NCBI RefSeq assembly: GCF_913055165.1 | Contig: NZ_CAJXJS010000021.1 | Span: 1-63,020 of the forward strand | Reading direction: 5' to 3' | Length of the DNA: 63,020 nucleotides | Source: an uncultured Devosia sp. | Lineage (GTDB): Bacteria; Pseudomonadota; Alphaproteobacteria; Rhizobiales; Devosiaceae | Part shown: positions 9,280-17,233 of the stretch, in pieces | How the letters are laid out: the number at the start of each line of letters is the position of its first letter | How positions within the stretch are numbered: position 1 is the first letter of the stretch | The notes under the pieces: model-generated | Told to the model about the DNA's origin: nothing | Seen by the model: the letters and a program-made list of their open reading frames with translations, nothing else | The model's database searches: none | Made by a program: the position numbers and the translations under genes

Positions 9280-10218
9280 ATGCCCCAGCCCCTGCCCTCC
9301 CTTGCGAGCCTAAGATCGTTCGAGGCCAGCGCAAGGCTCGAAAGTTTTTCCAAAGCCGCACAAGAGCTTAACCTGACGCAGGCGGCGATCAGCCAGCAAA
9401 TCCGCCTGCTCGAGGACCGCGTTGGCGGGGAATTGTTCCGCCGCGAAGCCAGGCATGTGAAATTGACAGAGCTGGGTCGCCTCTATCGCAGCCTTACCGT
9501 CGAAGCGCTGCGGGAGATGGAAAGTGCCTTTGAAACGGTGCGGGCGCTGGCTCGCCCTGACGCCCTTGTGGTCAAAGCAACCCCCACATTCGCGGCCTAC
9601 TGGCTCCTGCCCCGACTGTCGTCATTCCAGCGCGACTGGCCATCGGCAAGCCTGACCGTCACGGCGGTTGAAACAATGGGCGGACAATTCGATGGCGTGG
9701 GCGATGTGTCCATCACGACCGGCCAGCATCAATGGCCCGGCTTTCTGACCACCAAGCTGTTCGACATCGACCTGATCGCGGTGGCGTCCCCGGCGGTTGC
9801 GCGCCGGACCGACCTGGGACGGTTCCTGGCGGGCAGTACCGAAACCATTATCCACACCATGCGACGGCTGGACGATTGGCCCTTGTGGTGTGCCGGCGCT
9901 GGCGTGCCCAATTTCCCGCTCGATCGCGGAACAATCCTGTTCAACTCCGCCCTTTCCTACGGTGCCGCCGAGAAGGGAATGGGCATTGTCATCGCCGAAG
10001 AAGCCATGATCGCCGACCAGCTTGCCGACGGATCTCTCGTCGAGGTTCATTCCGCCCGCGTGCCATCTGGTCGGGGCTACTATCTGCTCGAGCCCGACCA
10101 CCGGGCCAGAAAGCCGATCGTCGACGCCTTCATCCACTGGCTGCAGAAGGAGATGAGCACAACGACCGCGCTACTTTCAGAGAGGCGCGGCCTCGGCCAT
10201 GTCATCAGCCAGGACTAA
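9280..10218 (+). CDS. LysR-family transcriptional regulator (GcvA-like)
   Basis: A 312-residue LysR regulator. The N-terminal winged helix-turn-helix spans residues about 6-64 (SLRSFEASARLESFSKAAQ, then LTQAAISQQIRLLE), in the form typical of the GcvA subgroup. The rest is the two-lobed effector-binding domain, with the GcvA-like AEEAMIADQLADGSLV near residue 245. It is transcribed divergently from the hydrolase/ABC/MFS operon and probably controls it in response to the imported compound or a product (inference from position). Confidence 0.93.
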   Translation: MPQPLPSLASLRSFEASARLESFSKAAQELNLTQAAISQQIRLLEDRVGGELFRREARHVKLTELGRLYRSLTVEALREMESAFETVRALARPDALVVKATPTFAAYWLLPRLSSFQRDWPSASLTVTAVETMGGQFDGVGDVSITTGQHQWPGFLTTKLFDIDLIAVASPAVARRTDLGRFLAGSTETIIHTMRRLDDWPLWCAGAGVPNFPLDRGTILFNSALSYGAAEKGMGIVIAEEAMIADQLADGSLVEVHSARVPSGRGYYLLEPDHRARKPIVDAFIHWLQKEMSTTTALLSERRGLGHVISQD

Positions 10219-10291
10219 GGAGACGTCCTCTTCATGCTCGATTGGCCAATCTTGGCCAGATGAAAGGAATGGCAGTCGGGAGCGTGGCTGA

Positions 10292-10930
10292 TCAGCTGGC
10301 CCGCCAAATGGCGCGCGCCGCATCAACGAGCTGGCTCGTGGTCTTGAGCAGTTGGGCGGTATCGCGCGTGGCCAGCCACTGGTTGAGGATACCGACGAAA
10401 CACGCATAGATGAAGTTGGATAGCTCGGCGATACGGGGGGCATCCTCCGCCGATACGTCGCTGCAGCGCGCCAAGCACTCCGCGTAGAGCTGCTTGATCT
10501 CGCGCTCCTTTTCGGCCGCCAGATGCGCTGCCTGAGGCACCCGCAGCACGTAGAGCGTCATTTCCTGAAGCACCAGCTGTTCACCGGGAGCACTCTCGAT
10601 CTCGCCCCAGATAAAGGCCAGCAGATCTTCGATGCGCTCATGCAGTGGCTGGGGCGCCCCGAAGCGCTCATCGAGCCGGCCGCGATAGTTCGAGGCCAGC
10701 ACGCCCATGACGCTGAGGATGATCTCTTCCTTGTCGTGGAAATGGTAGTGCAGCGTGGCGACATTGACGCCGGCGGCCTCAGCGATCTTGCGGGTCGTGG
10801 CGTTGTAGACCCCGTCCGAGATCATCACCTTGAGCGCGGCATTGACGATCTGCTCCCGGCGCCCCTCGCTGTTCGGACGCGGCCGGCTTTTGCGAGGCAA
10901 TGTTTGTTCCGCCAACTGATACTCTCCCAT
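10292..10930 (-). CDS. TetR-family transcriptional regulator
   Basis: A 212-residue protein. The N-terminal TetR helix-turn-helix is at residues about 24-70: RREQIVNAALKVM, then TTRKIAEAAGVNVATLHYHF, with the diagnostic xTLYYHF-like end of the recognition helix. The C-terminal part is helical and carries the ligand and dimer domain. The start at ATG 10930 lies 7 bases after the amidase stop, so the two are co-transcribed. It is the obvious candidate to bind the palindrome in the amidase/Liv divergent promoter and to respond to the amide substrate or its product. Confidence 0.9.
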   Translation of the reverse strand: MGEYQLAEQTLPRKSRPRPNSEGRREQIVNAALKVMISDGVYNATTRKIAEAAGVNVATLHYHFHDKEEIILSVMGVLASNYRGRLDERFGAPQPLHERIEDLLAFIWGEIESAPGEQLVLQEMTLYVLRVPQAAHLAAEKEREIKQLYAECLARCSDVSAEDAPRIAELSNFIYACFVGILNQWLATRDTAQLLKTTSQLVDAARAIWRAS

Positions 10931-10937
10931 GGCGCGG

Positions 10938-12350
10938 TCAGTGCCAGACGGGATCGATTGGCCTGATCGGGCCGACCTTCCCTTCCATGACCCTGGCGGC
11001 CGCCAGGCATCGCTCATCCATAAACCGGGCAGCGGTGATTTGCACCCCGGCCGGCACGTTCCGGGCCATTCCTGCAGGGACCGAGATGGATGGCAGGGCC
11101 AGACCCGCCGTGGACGACAAAACGCTGAATGCCCGCATGATGGTTGCCATCGTCTCAGGACCTTCCTGGTCGTGCTGCAAGGGGAACGTCGGCTGGAACG
11201 AGGTGGGCAGCAGCACAATGGGATAGGTGGCGAAGAACATCTGCCATTCACGCTGAATGGTCATTCGCCGCTCCCAGGCCTGGTGCTCGGCCGCTGCGTC
11301 GAACACGGGCAGGTTGCCGGCCGTGTCATGAAACGCCTTGCGGAAGGCATCGTCGCCCACCGAGAGCATGAACTCGCGGGTCTCGCCGCTGCATTCAGCA
11401 TAAAGGAGTGCCATCCAGAGTTCGGCCATCTCGGCCATGCGGGGCGGAGCCGCCTCCTCGACAACGTAGCCGGCTTCCTCCAGCCAGCGCGCGGCCTGTC
11501 GCAGCGCGGTGACAATTTCGGGGTCGGTGCCGAATTCAGCCTCGCCGGTGTAAAGTGCCACCCTGCAGGGCAGGTCCAGCCCGGGGCTGGCCGCCGGTGC
11601 CGGCACGAAGCCAGGGTCGCGATGATCGGGGCGCTCAAGGGCTCTGAGACCGACCTCAATATCGCGCACCGAACGCGCCAGTACACCCTCGGTGGCCGCG
11701 ATCTGCAGACACAGGGACTTCTCGGCCGCCTGGGCGGGATTGTAGCTGGGCAAGCGCCCCATGGTCGGCCGCATGCCATAGATACCGCAGGCACTGGCCG
11801 GCAGGCGGAGCGAACCGGCCACGTCGTTGCCATGCGCTATGCTGCCGATGCCCGTCGCCGAAGCGGCCGCGGCCCCGCCGCTCGACCCGCCGGGTGACAG
11901 CGATGGCCCCCAAGGATTGCGTGTTTCGCCATAGAGCGCGTTGCTGCTGAACCAGCGGTAGCAGAAGGTCGGAATATTGGTGCGCCCGACGATAACCGCG
12001 CCGGCATGCCGCAGATTGGCCACCGAGGCGCTGTCCTCCTTGGCGACCGCATCCTTGAAGGCCACGACCCCATGGGTGGTGGCATGCCCGGCCAGGTCGA
12101 CATTGACCTTGACCGTGACGGGCACCCCATGCAGAGGCCCTGTCGCCTCGCCACGAACGCTTGCCGCGTCAGCTGCATCGGCAGCGGCCAAGGCCTCGGA
12201 TTCCAAAGTTTCGGCAATGGCATTGAGCACAGGATTGACCGCGTGCATCCGGTCGATCACCGACTGCGTCGCCTCCCGGCTGGAAATGACCCCGGCGCGG
12301 ATCGCCGTGGCCGTCGCCACCGAATCCCAGGTCCAGATTTCCCCATTCAT
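10938..12350 (-). CDS. Amidase (amidase-signature family)
   Basis: A 470-residue amidase-signature enzyme that hydrolyses a carboxamide to carboxylate and ammonia. The Ser-cisSer-Lys triad is visible: Lys81 in VPVTVKVNVD, Ser156 in SPGGSSGGAAA and Ser180 in DVAGSLRLPA. The start at 12350 is preceded by GGGAGGAAAA. An in-frame upstream start at 12425 would add a poorly conserved leader and is not favoured. It is transcribed with the TetR gene and divergently from a Liv-type importer, so importer and amidase probably act on the same amide or acylated amino compound (inference). Confidence 0.92.
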   Translation of the reverse strand: MNGEIWTWDSVATATAIRAGVISSREATQSVIDRMHAVNPVLNAIAETLESEALAAADAADAASVRGEATGPLHGVPVTVKVNVDLAGHATTHGVVAFKDAVAKEDSASVANLRHAGAVIVGRTNIPTFCYRWFSSNALYGETRNPWGPSLSPGGSSGGAAAASATGIGSIAHGNDVAGSLRLPASACGIYGMRPTMGRLPSYNPAQAAEKSLCLQIAATEGVLARSVRDIEVGLRALERPDHRDPGFVPAPAASPGLDLPCRVALYTGEAEFGTDPEIVTALRQAARWLEEAGYVVEEAAPPRMAEMAELWMALLYAECSGETREFMLSVGDDAFRKAFHDTAGNLPVFDAAAEHQAWERRMTIQREWQMFFATYPIVLLPTSFQPTFPLQHDQEGPETMATIMRAFSVLSSTAGLALPSISVPAGMARNVPAGVQITAARFMDERCLAAARVMEGKVGPIRPIDPVWH

Positions 12351-12430
12351 TGCGCATTTTCCTCCCGCCCAATCGTGTTCCGCGGCGCGGGTCCTGCTTG
12401 GGACACGCCGTTTCGGCCACGCCAAGGTTA

Positions 12431-12459
12431 TTGACTCGGCAATATCTCAATCATATGAT
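12431..12459 (+). promoter_or_regulatory. Sigma-70-type promoter for the Liv-type operon
   Basis: TTGACT (12431-12436), a 17-base spacer and TATGAT (12454-12459) give a near-consensus promoter pointing at the solute-binding protein gene. The downstream leader holds the GGGAGGGG ribosome-binding site before ATG 12517. Confidence 0.65.
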
Positions 12460-12467
12460 TTGGTCAA
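12439..12467 (-). promoter_or_regulatory. Opposing sigma-70-type promoter for amidase-tetR
   Basis: On the minus strand, TTGACC (12462-12467), 17 bases and TATTGC (12439-12444) form a promoter that fully overlaps the one facing the other way. The two cannot easily be occupied together, which suggests mutual exclusion or joint repression. Confidence 0.5.
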
Positions 12468-12471
12468 TTGA
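12449..12471. promoter_or_regulatory. Candidate TetR operator palindromes
   Basis: A perfect 12-bp palindrome AATCATATGATT (12449-12460) covers the -10 element of the rightward promoter and lies in the spacer of the leftward one. A second palindrome TCAATTGA (12464-12471) overlaps the leftward -35. This is an ideal place for a TetR repressor to shut both promoters; the TetR gene lies in the leftward operon. Confidence 0.5.
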
Positions 12472-12516
12472 TTGGATCACTGAAGTGGTGGTTCACGATC
12501 CTTGGGAGGGGACTTC

Positions 12517-13848
12517 ATGACCGAGACTAAACATGCAGCTATTGCGCCCGCGACCTCGCGTCGGTCGATACTGAAAGGCTTTGCTGCGGCCGGCATAGCG
12601 ACAGCCTTCACGCTGCGCTTTCCAGCCGTACACGGCCAGGAGGCCAGCACGCTCAAGATCGGCTGGGTGGCTGCCCTGTCGGGTCCCGGCGCGCTGTTCG
12701 GCGAGGCAACCGACTTCGTCAAGGCCCAGCTCGAAGCCCGCTTTGGTGGCGGCATAGAGATCGGCGGCAAGACCTATTCAGTCGAAGTGCTGGTGCGTGA
12801 CAGCCAGAGCTCGGTCAACGTGGCCGCGCAGGTCACGACAGAACTCATGACCCGCGACAAGGTGGACCTTATCGTTGCGTCCGAGGCGCTCGCTTCGGTG
12901 GCTGGCGGCCAGATGGCAGTCATCAACCGCACGCCCATCATTTCGACCCTGTTCCCATCTGACGCCATGATTGGCGTGCGTGGTGGACCGGAGGCCTATA
13001 GCAACAACGGCACGCCCTGGACCTTCCACTTCCTGTTCGACACCGCCGATGTCGGCGCTGCCTATATGGGCATGTGGGAGCCGGTGCGCAGCCGGCTCAA
13101 TGACACGGTGGGCACCTTCTATGTAGATCAGCCGGCCGCGCAAGGCTTCGCGCATCCCGAATTCGGCCTGCCCGCCTTTCTCAACCAGGCCGGATATACA
13201 AGCGTCGAAGGCGGCATGTTCAAGGTGGAGACCGACGACTTCTCCAACCAGGTCGCGACCTTCCGGGACGGCGATGCCCAGATCCTGACGGGATTCATGT
13301 TCGCCAACCATTTCGCATCCTTCTGGCGCGGCGCGGCCCAGGGCAACTACAAGCCCGAGATCGTCACGATTGCCGGCGCCTTCCTGTTCCCCGGCGGCAT
13401 TGATGCCTTGGGCGACCGTGGCGACGGTGTTTCCACCGAGATCTGGTGGTCGCCCAAGACGCCATTCGCATCGAGCCTCACCGGCCAGACAGCCGGCGCG
13501 CTCGCTGCCGAATGGGAAACGACCACGGGCACACAGTGGACCCCGGTGCTGGGCTACACCCATGCCATCTGGGAAGTGGCGATCCAGGCCCTGGTGGCTT
13601 CCGGTGACCCCAAGGACCGCGAGGCGGTTCGCTCGGCCCTCGCGGCGACCAAGCTCGAAACCATCGTCGGTCCAGTGGATTTCACCGATACGCCCGTCCC
13701 CGGCATCACCAAGACGCCGCTGGTGGCCGGCCAGTGGCGCAAGGCCAAGTCCGGGCCGTACAATTATGACCTGGTCGTGACCTATAACGGCACCTCTGCG
13801 CCTTTTGTGGTGGACGACGAGTTCAAGCTGCTGTCCGACCTTAGCTAA
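12517..13848 (+). CDS. ABC transporter solute-binding protein, branched-chain amino acid type (Tat-exported)
   Basis: A 443-residue periplasmic binding protein of the LivJ/AmiC/UrtA type (Periplasmic binding protein 6 fold). The N-terminus has a twin-arginine signal, SRRSILKGF with Arg15-Arg16, then a hydrophobic stretch to about residue 35, so it is probably exported folded by Tat. The mature part begins with LKIGWVAALSGPGALFG, the usual family start. ATG 12517 has a strong GGGAGGGG site; a TTG at 12502 is less likely. It is the first gene of the rightward importer operon. Ligand unknown; the divergent amidase suggests an amide or urea-like compound. Confidence 0.93.
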   Translation: MTETKHAAIAPATSRRSILKGFAAAGIATAFTLRFPAVHGQEASTLKIGWVAALSGPGALFGEATDFVKAQLEARFGGGIEIGGKTYSVEVLVRDSQSSVNVAAQVTTELMTRDKVDLIVASEALASVAGGQMAVINRTPIISTLFPSDAMIGVRGGPEAYSNNGTPWTFHFLFDTADVGAAYMGMWEPVRSRLNDTVGTFYVDQPAAQGFAHPEFGLPAFLNQAGYTSVEGGMFKVETDDFSNQVATFRDGDAQILTGFMFANHFASFWRGAAQGNYKPEIVTIAGAFLFPGGIDALGDRGDGVSTEIWWSPKTPFASSLTGQTAGALAAEWETTTGTQWTPVLGYTHAIWEVAIQALVASGDPKDREAVRSALAATKLETIVGPVDFTDTPVPGITKTPLVAGQWRKAKSGPYNYDLVVTYNGTSAPFVVDDEFKLLSDLS

Positions 13849-13856
13849 ACAAGTCA

Positions 13857-13887
13857 ATGGCCGGGAGCATTGCTCGCTCCCGGCCAT
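13857..13887 (+). promoter_or_regulatory. Stable hairpin after solute-binding protein gene
   Basis: A perfect 12-bp inverted repeat (ATGGCCGGGAGC / GCTCCCGGCCAT) with a 7-base loop starts just after the stop codon. There is no following T-run. Hairpins at this place in importer operons typically protect the upstream mRNA and partly attenuate read-through, giving much more binding protein than ATPase and permease. Confidence 0.6.
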
Positions 13888-13908
13888 CCATATGCTCGGG
13901 AGGAGCCG

Positions 13909-14643
13909 GTGGTTGCTGTTCTGGACGTTGCCGACGTCTCCAAGCGCTATGGCGCCAAGCTGGTGGTCGACAAGGTGAGCCTCGCCGTTTCAACTGGCGA
14001 GTGCCTGGGCATTATCGGTCCCAATGGCGCGGGCAAGACGACCCTGTTCAATCTGCTCGATGGCTCGGCCCAATCCGATTCCGGCACCGTGAACGTGGCC
14101 GGGGAAGATATTTCGCGCTGGCCGCAATATCGCCGGGCCCGGCTGGGGGTCGGGCGCGCCTATCAGGTGCCGCGTCCCTTCACCGGTCTGACAGTCTACG
14201 AAAATGTGCTGGCCGGTATCGAACATAGTCCGGTTGCTGGCGCCCGCCCCGGCCGGCGAGCCCTTGAGGTGCTGGAAAAAGTGGGACTGGCGGATAAGCG
14301 GAACATGATTGCAGGTCGCCTGCCGCTGCTGGACCGCAAACGGCTCGAACTGGCCAAGGCGGTCAGCGTGGGCAGCAAGGTCTTGCTGCTCGATGAAGTG
14401 GCCGGGGGCCTCACTGAAGGGGAGGTATTCGAACTGGTGGAGATGGTCATCCAGCTCAAGCGCGAACATGCCGTGCTCTGGATCGAGCACATCGCGCATG
14501 CCCTGATGGCAGCGGCCGATCGCCTCCTGGTGCTGCATTTCGGCGCCAAGCTGATTGAAGGAGCACCGCAGGAGGTCATGTCGGCCCCCATCGTCAAGGA
14601 AGTCTATCTCGGGATATCGGTCGATGACGCTGCTGGCGCTTGA
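13909..14643 (+). CDS. Branched-chain-type ABC transporter ATPase (LivG-like)
   Basis: A 244-residue ATPase with Walker A GPNGAGKTT, the Q-loop region GRAYQVPRPFTGL and Walker B KVLLLDEVAGGLTEGE. The LivG-typical extra segment after Walker A is present. The ABC signature is atypical: the usual L-(A/S)-x-GQQR is LPLLDRKRLELAKA and the Walker B Pro is Val, features I recognise from one LivG subgroup rather than a sign of decay. GTG at 13909 was chosen because a GGGAGGAG site lies 5 bases before it. Its 3' end overlaps the LivF-like gene by 20 bases. Confidence 0.9.
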   Translation: MVAVLDVADVSKRYGAKLVVDKVSLAVSTGECLGIIGPNGAGKTTLFNLLDGSAQSDSGTVNVAGEDISRWPQYRRARLGVGRAYQVPRPFTGLTVYENVLAGIEHSPVAGARPGRRALEVLEKVGLADKRNMIAGRLPLLDRKRLELAKAVSVGSKVLLLDEVAGGLTEGEVFELVEMVIQLKREHAVLWIEHIAHALMAAADRLLVLHFGAKLIEGAPQEVMSAPIVKEVYLGISVDDAAGA

Positions 14644-15331
14644 GGGGGTCGATGTCTTCTACGGGGATTTGCAGGCCACTTTCGGGGTCGACCTGCATGT
14701 CGAGGAAGGCGAGGCTGTGGCGCTGATCGGTGCCAATGGCGCGGGCAAGTCGACCCTGCTCCGGGCCATGATCGGTTTGACACCCGCCCGCCGCGGCACG
14801 GTCACTTTCGATGGCGAGAATATCACTCGCCAGCGCTGCGATCTGGTGGCGCGGCGCGGCGTCGCCATCGTGCCGGAGGGCCGGCGCCTCTTTGCTTCGC
14901 TGACCGTGGAAGAAAATCTGCTCATGGGTGCAGCCCGTGCACGGCCCGGCCCGTGGACGCTGGACAGCGTCTTCGACCTCTTTCCGGCGATGCGCGATTT
15001 TCGGCATCACAACGCCGCCGAGCTTTCTGGCGGGCAGCAGCAAATGGTGGCGGTCGGACGAGCCCTGCTGACCAATCCCCGCCTCTTGCTTTGCGATGAG
15101 CTCTCGCTGGGCCTGGCGCCCAAAGTGGTGGGCGAAATCTATTCGTGCTTCGCCGGGATCAGGGAAAAAGGCGTCTCCATCATCCTGGTGGAGCAGGATA
15201 TCGCGCGGGCGCGCTCGGCTTCCAACCGGCTCTACTGTCTGCTCAAGGGTCGAGTAACGCTTGAAGGCGCGTCCGACGCCGTGTCGCTCGACGACATCAG
15301 CCACGCCTATTTCGGGGACCGGCGCCAATGA
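14624..15331 (+). CDS. Branched-chain-type ABC transporter ATPase (LivF-like)
   Basis: A 235-residue ATPase with Walker A GANGAGKST, signature LSGGQQQM, Walker B RLLLCDELSLGLAP and the LivF-typical VPEGRRLFASLTVEENL. It starts inside the end of the LivG-like gene and overlaps the next gene by ATGA, so the operon is tightly coupled. It forms the ATPase heterodimer that drives the two permeases that follow. Confidence 0.94.
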   Translation: MTLLALEGVDVFYGDLQATFGVDLHVEEGEAVALIGANGAGKSTLLRAMIGLTPARRGTVTFDGENITRQRCDLVARRGVAIVPEGRRLFASLTVEENLLMGAARARPGPWTLDSVFDLFPAMRDFRHHNAAELSGGQQQMVAVGRALLTNPRLLLCDELSLGLAPKVVGEIYSCFAGIREKGVSIILVEQDIARARSASNRLYCLLKGRVTLEGASDAVSLDDISHAYFGDRRQ

Positions 15332-16200
15332 GTTATGTCGAAGCGATCCTCAACGGCCTGATGGTGGGCGGCCTCTATGGGCTGTTCGGCCTCGGCCTGG
15401 CGCTGGCCTTTGGCATCATGCGCATCGTCAACATCGCGCATGGCGAGTTCGTCGTGCTCGCCGCCTATCTCGGCGTGACCCTACTGGCCGTTACGCCCCT
15501 GCCCTTGCCGGTTGTCGTGGTGGTGGTGGCCGCCGCCGCCTTTGCACTGGGCTGGGCCCTACAGGCCACCATGCTCAACCGGCTGCTGGGACCCAACCCG
15601 GTCCCGGCCATGGTGGTCACAATGGGTCTGTCGATCGTCTTGCGCAATGTGCTGGTGGAGCTCTACGGCGCCGATATCCAATCCATCGATATAGGTCCGC
15701 TGCAGAACATGGGCATCGGCTTTGCAGGCCTCTCCATCGGTCTCTTGCCAATCCTGATCTTCATCATTTCCGTGATCCTGTTCATTGGCGTCAACCTGCT
15801 CCTGACCCGCACCACAATCGGCCGGGCCTTTAGGGCGGCCGCAGATGACCATGAGATCCTCGAGACGCTGGGGTTCAACCGGCGGCGCATCTACAACGCT
15901 GCCTTGGGCCTTGCAGTCGCCTTGTCGGCGGTAGCGGGTTTGTTGCTGGCCATGCGCAGCTCCTTCACACCGTTTTCCGGGGTCGAGCGCCTGCTCATTG
16001 CCTTCGAAGTGGTGATCATCGGTGGTCTTGGCTCGCTGCGCGGCTGTTTCCTGGGCGGGCTCTTCCTGGGCGTGGTGCAGGTGCTTGGCCTCAAGCTCTA
16101 CCCCAATGCGGGCCCCCTGTTCGGGCACCTGGCCTTTTTCATCGTGCTGCTGGTGCGCCAAAGCAACCTTGGTTTGTTCCTTGCCTGGGGGCGCAAATGA
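15328..16200 (+). CDS. Branched-chain-type ABC transporter permease (LivH-like)
   Basis: A 290-residue inner-membrane permease. It has the LivH opening YVEAILNGLMVGGLYGLFGLGLAL and the conserved MRIVNIAHGEF motif (residues 31-41), eight or so helices, and the IGGLGSLRG motif near residue 231 that contacts the ATPases. ATGA overlaps on both sides link it to the LivF- and LivM-like genes. Confidence 0.95.
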   Translation: MSYVEAILNGLMVGGLYGLFGLGLALAFGIMRIVNIAHGEFVVLAAYLGVTLLAVTPLPLPVVVVVVAAAAFALGWALQATMLNRLLGPNPVPAMVVTMGLSIVLRNVLVELYGADIQSIDIGPLQNMGIGFAGLSIGLLPILIFIISVILFIGVNLLLTRTTIGRAFRAAADDHEILETLGFNRRRIYNAALGLAVALSAVAGLLLAMRSSFTPFSGVERLLIAFEVVIIGGLGSLRGCFLGGLFLGVVQVLGLKLYPNAGPLFGHLAFFIVLLVRQSNLGLFLAWGRK

Positions 16201-17150
16201 GTACCTTCCTGCGGTCCGGTCTGGCACTTCCCGCACTTGGCCTGGCTGTCGTCGCCGCGGCCCTGATCCTTTTGCCGATCGACCGGCGTCTGGCCATGGA
16301 GGTGCTGCTGGTGCTGGCCATGGCGCAGGGCTGGAACCTGCTCTGCGGCTACACGGGCCTATTGTCCTTCGGCCATCACGCATTTGTCGGCCTGGGTGCC
16401 TATGTCCTGTTCATGACCGTCAACACCACGGGCCTTTCGCCCGCCTGGAGCATCCTTGCCGCGGCCCTCGTCGCGCTTGTCGTGGGCCTCGGCATGTGGG
16501 CCTTGCTGCGCAAGCTCAGGGGGCCCTATTTCTCCATCGGCATCTGGGTGCTGGCCGACAGCCTGCGCCTGCTGTTCGCCCAGTGGGAATGGGTCGGCTC
16601 CTCGCGCGGGATTGTCCTCAATCCCATGAGCATCGACGCATCGACTTTCGCCGATACGGTTTTCTACCTTGCGCTGGGACTGGCCTTGGTCACAGTTCTT
16701 GGTGTCTTCGCCCTGCTGCGCAGCCGGACGGGGCTGGCACTCATGGCCATCCGCGACAATGAGGCCGGGGCCGCCAGCGTTGGCATCGCCGTGGCCCGCA
16801 ACCAGCTCGCCGCCTTCCTCATTTCGGCTGTGGTCTGTGCTGCAGCCGGCGCGATCTATTACCTCTCAGTGCTCTATGTGGACCCGAGCGGCGCCTTTGA
16901 CATCGACTGGCAGATCCGAGTGCTGTTCATCGTCATCGTGGGCGGCCTGGGCTCCATCGAAGGCCCCATCATCGGCATCGTCATCTATTTCGGCCTGCGC
17001 GAACTCTTCCGCGATGCCGGCGACCTGTTCCTGATCTTCCAGGGGCTGACAGCCTTCCTCGTGCCGCTGATCATGCCGGGAGGCATTTGGGGGCTCATCC
17101 AGTCGCGCACCGGCTGGCAATTATTCCCGACGCGCCGCATTGCCCAATAG
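16197..17150 (+). CDS. Branched-chain-type ABC transporter permease (LivM-like)
   Basis: A 317-residue permease. The family motif GYTGLLSFGHHAFVGLGAY is at residues about 48-66, and VGGLGSIEGPIIG near residue 248 is the ATPase-contact loop. Together with the preceding four genes it completes a five-gene Liv-type importer. The last gene of the operon is followed by an 83-base gap with no clear terminator before the alpha/beta hydrolase gene, so read-through is possible. Confidence 0.95.
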   Translation: MSTFLRSGLALPALGLAVVAAALILLPIDRRLAMEVLLVLAMAQGWNLLCGYTGLLSFGHHAFVGLGAYVLFMTVNTTGLSPAWSILAAALVALVVGLGMWALLRKLRGPYFSIGIWVLADSLRLLFAQWEWVGSSRGIVLNPMSIDASTFADTVFYLALGLALVTVLGVFALLRSRTGLALMAIRDNEAGAASVGIAVARNQLAAFLISAVVCAAAGAIYYLSVLYVDPSGAFDIDWQIRVLFIVIVGGLGSIEGPIIGIVIYFGLRELFRDAGDLFLIFQGLTAFLVPLIMPGGIWGLIQSRTGWQLFPTRRIAQ

Positions 17151-17233
17151 CGTCGGTGGAATTCCAAAAGTTGGCCGAGCGATCCGGCAGACAGTCATTT
17201 CAAAAAAGACTTAGCAACAGGGGGTACAATTAA

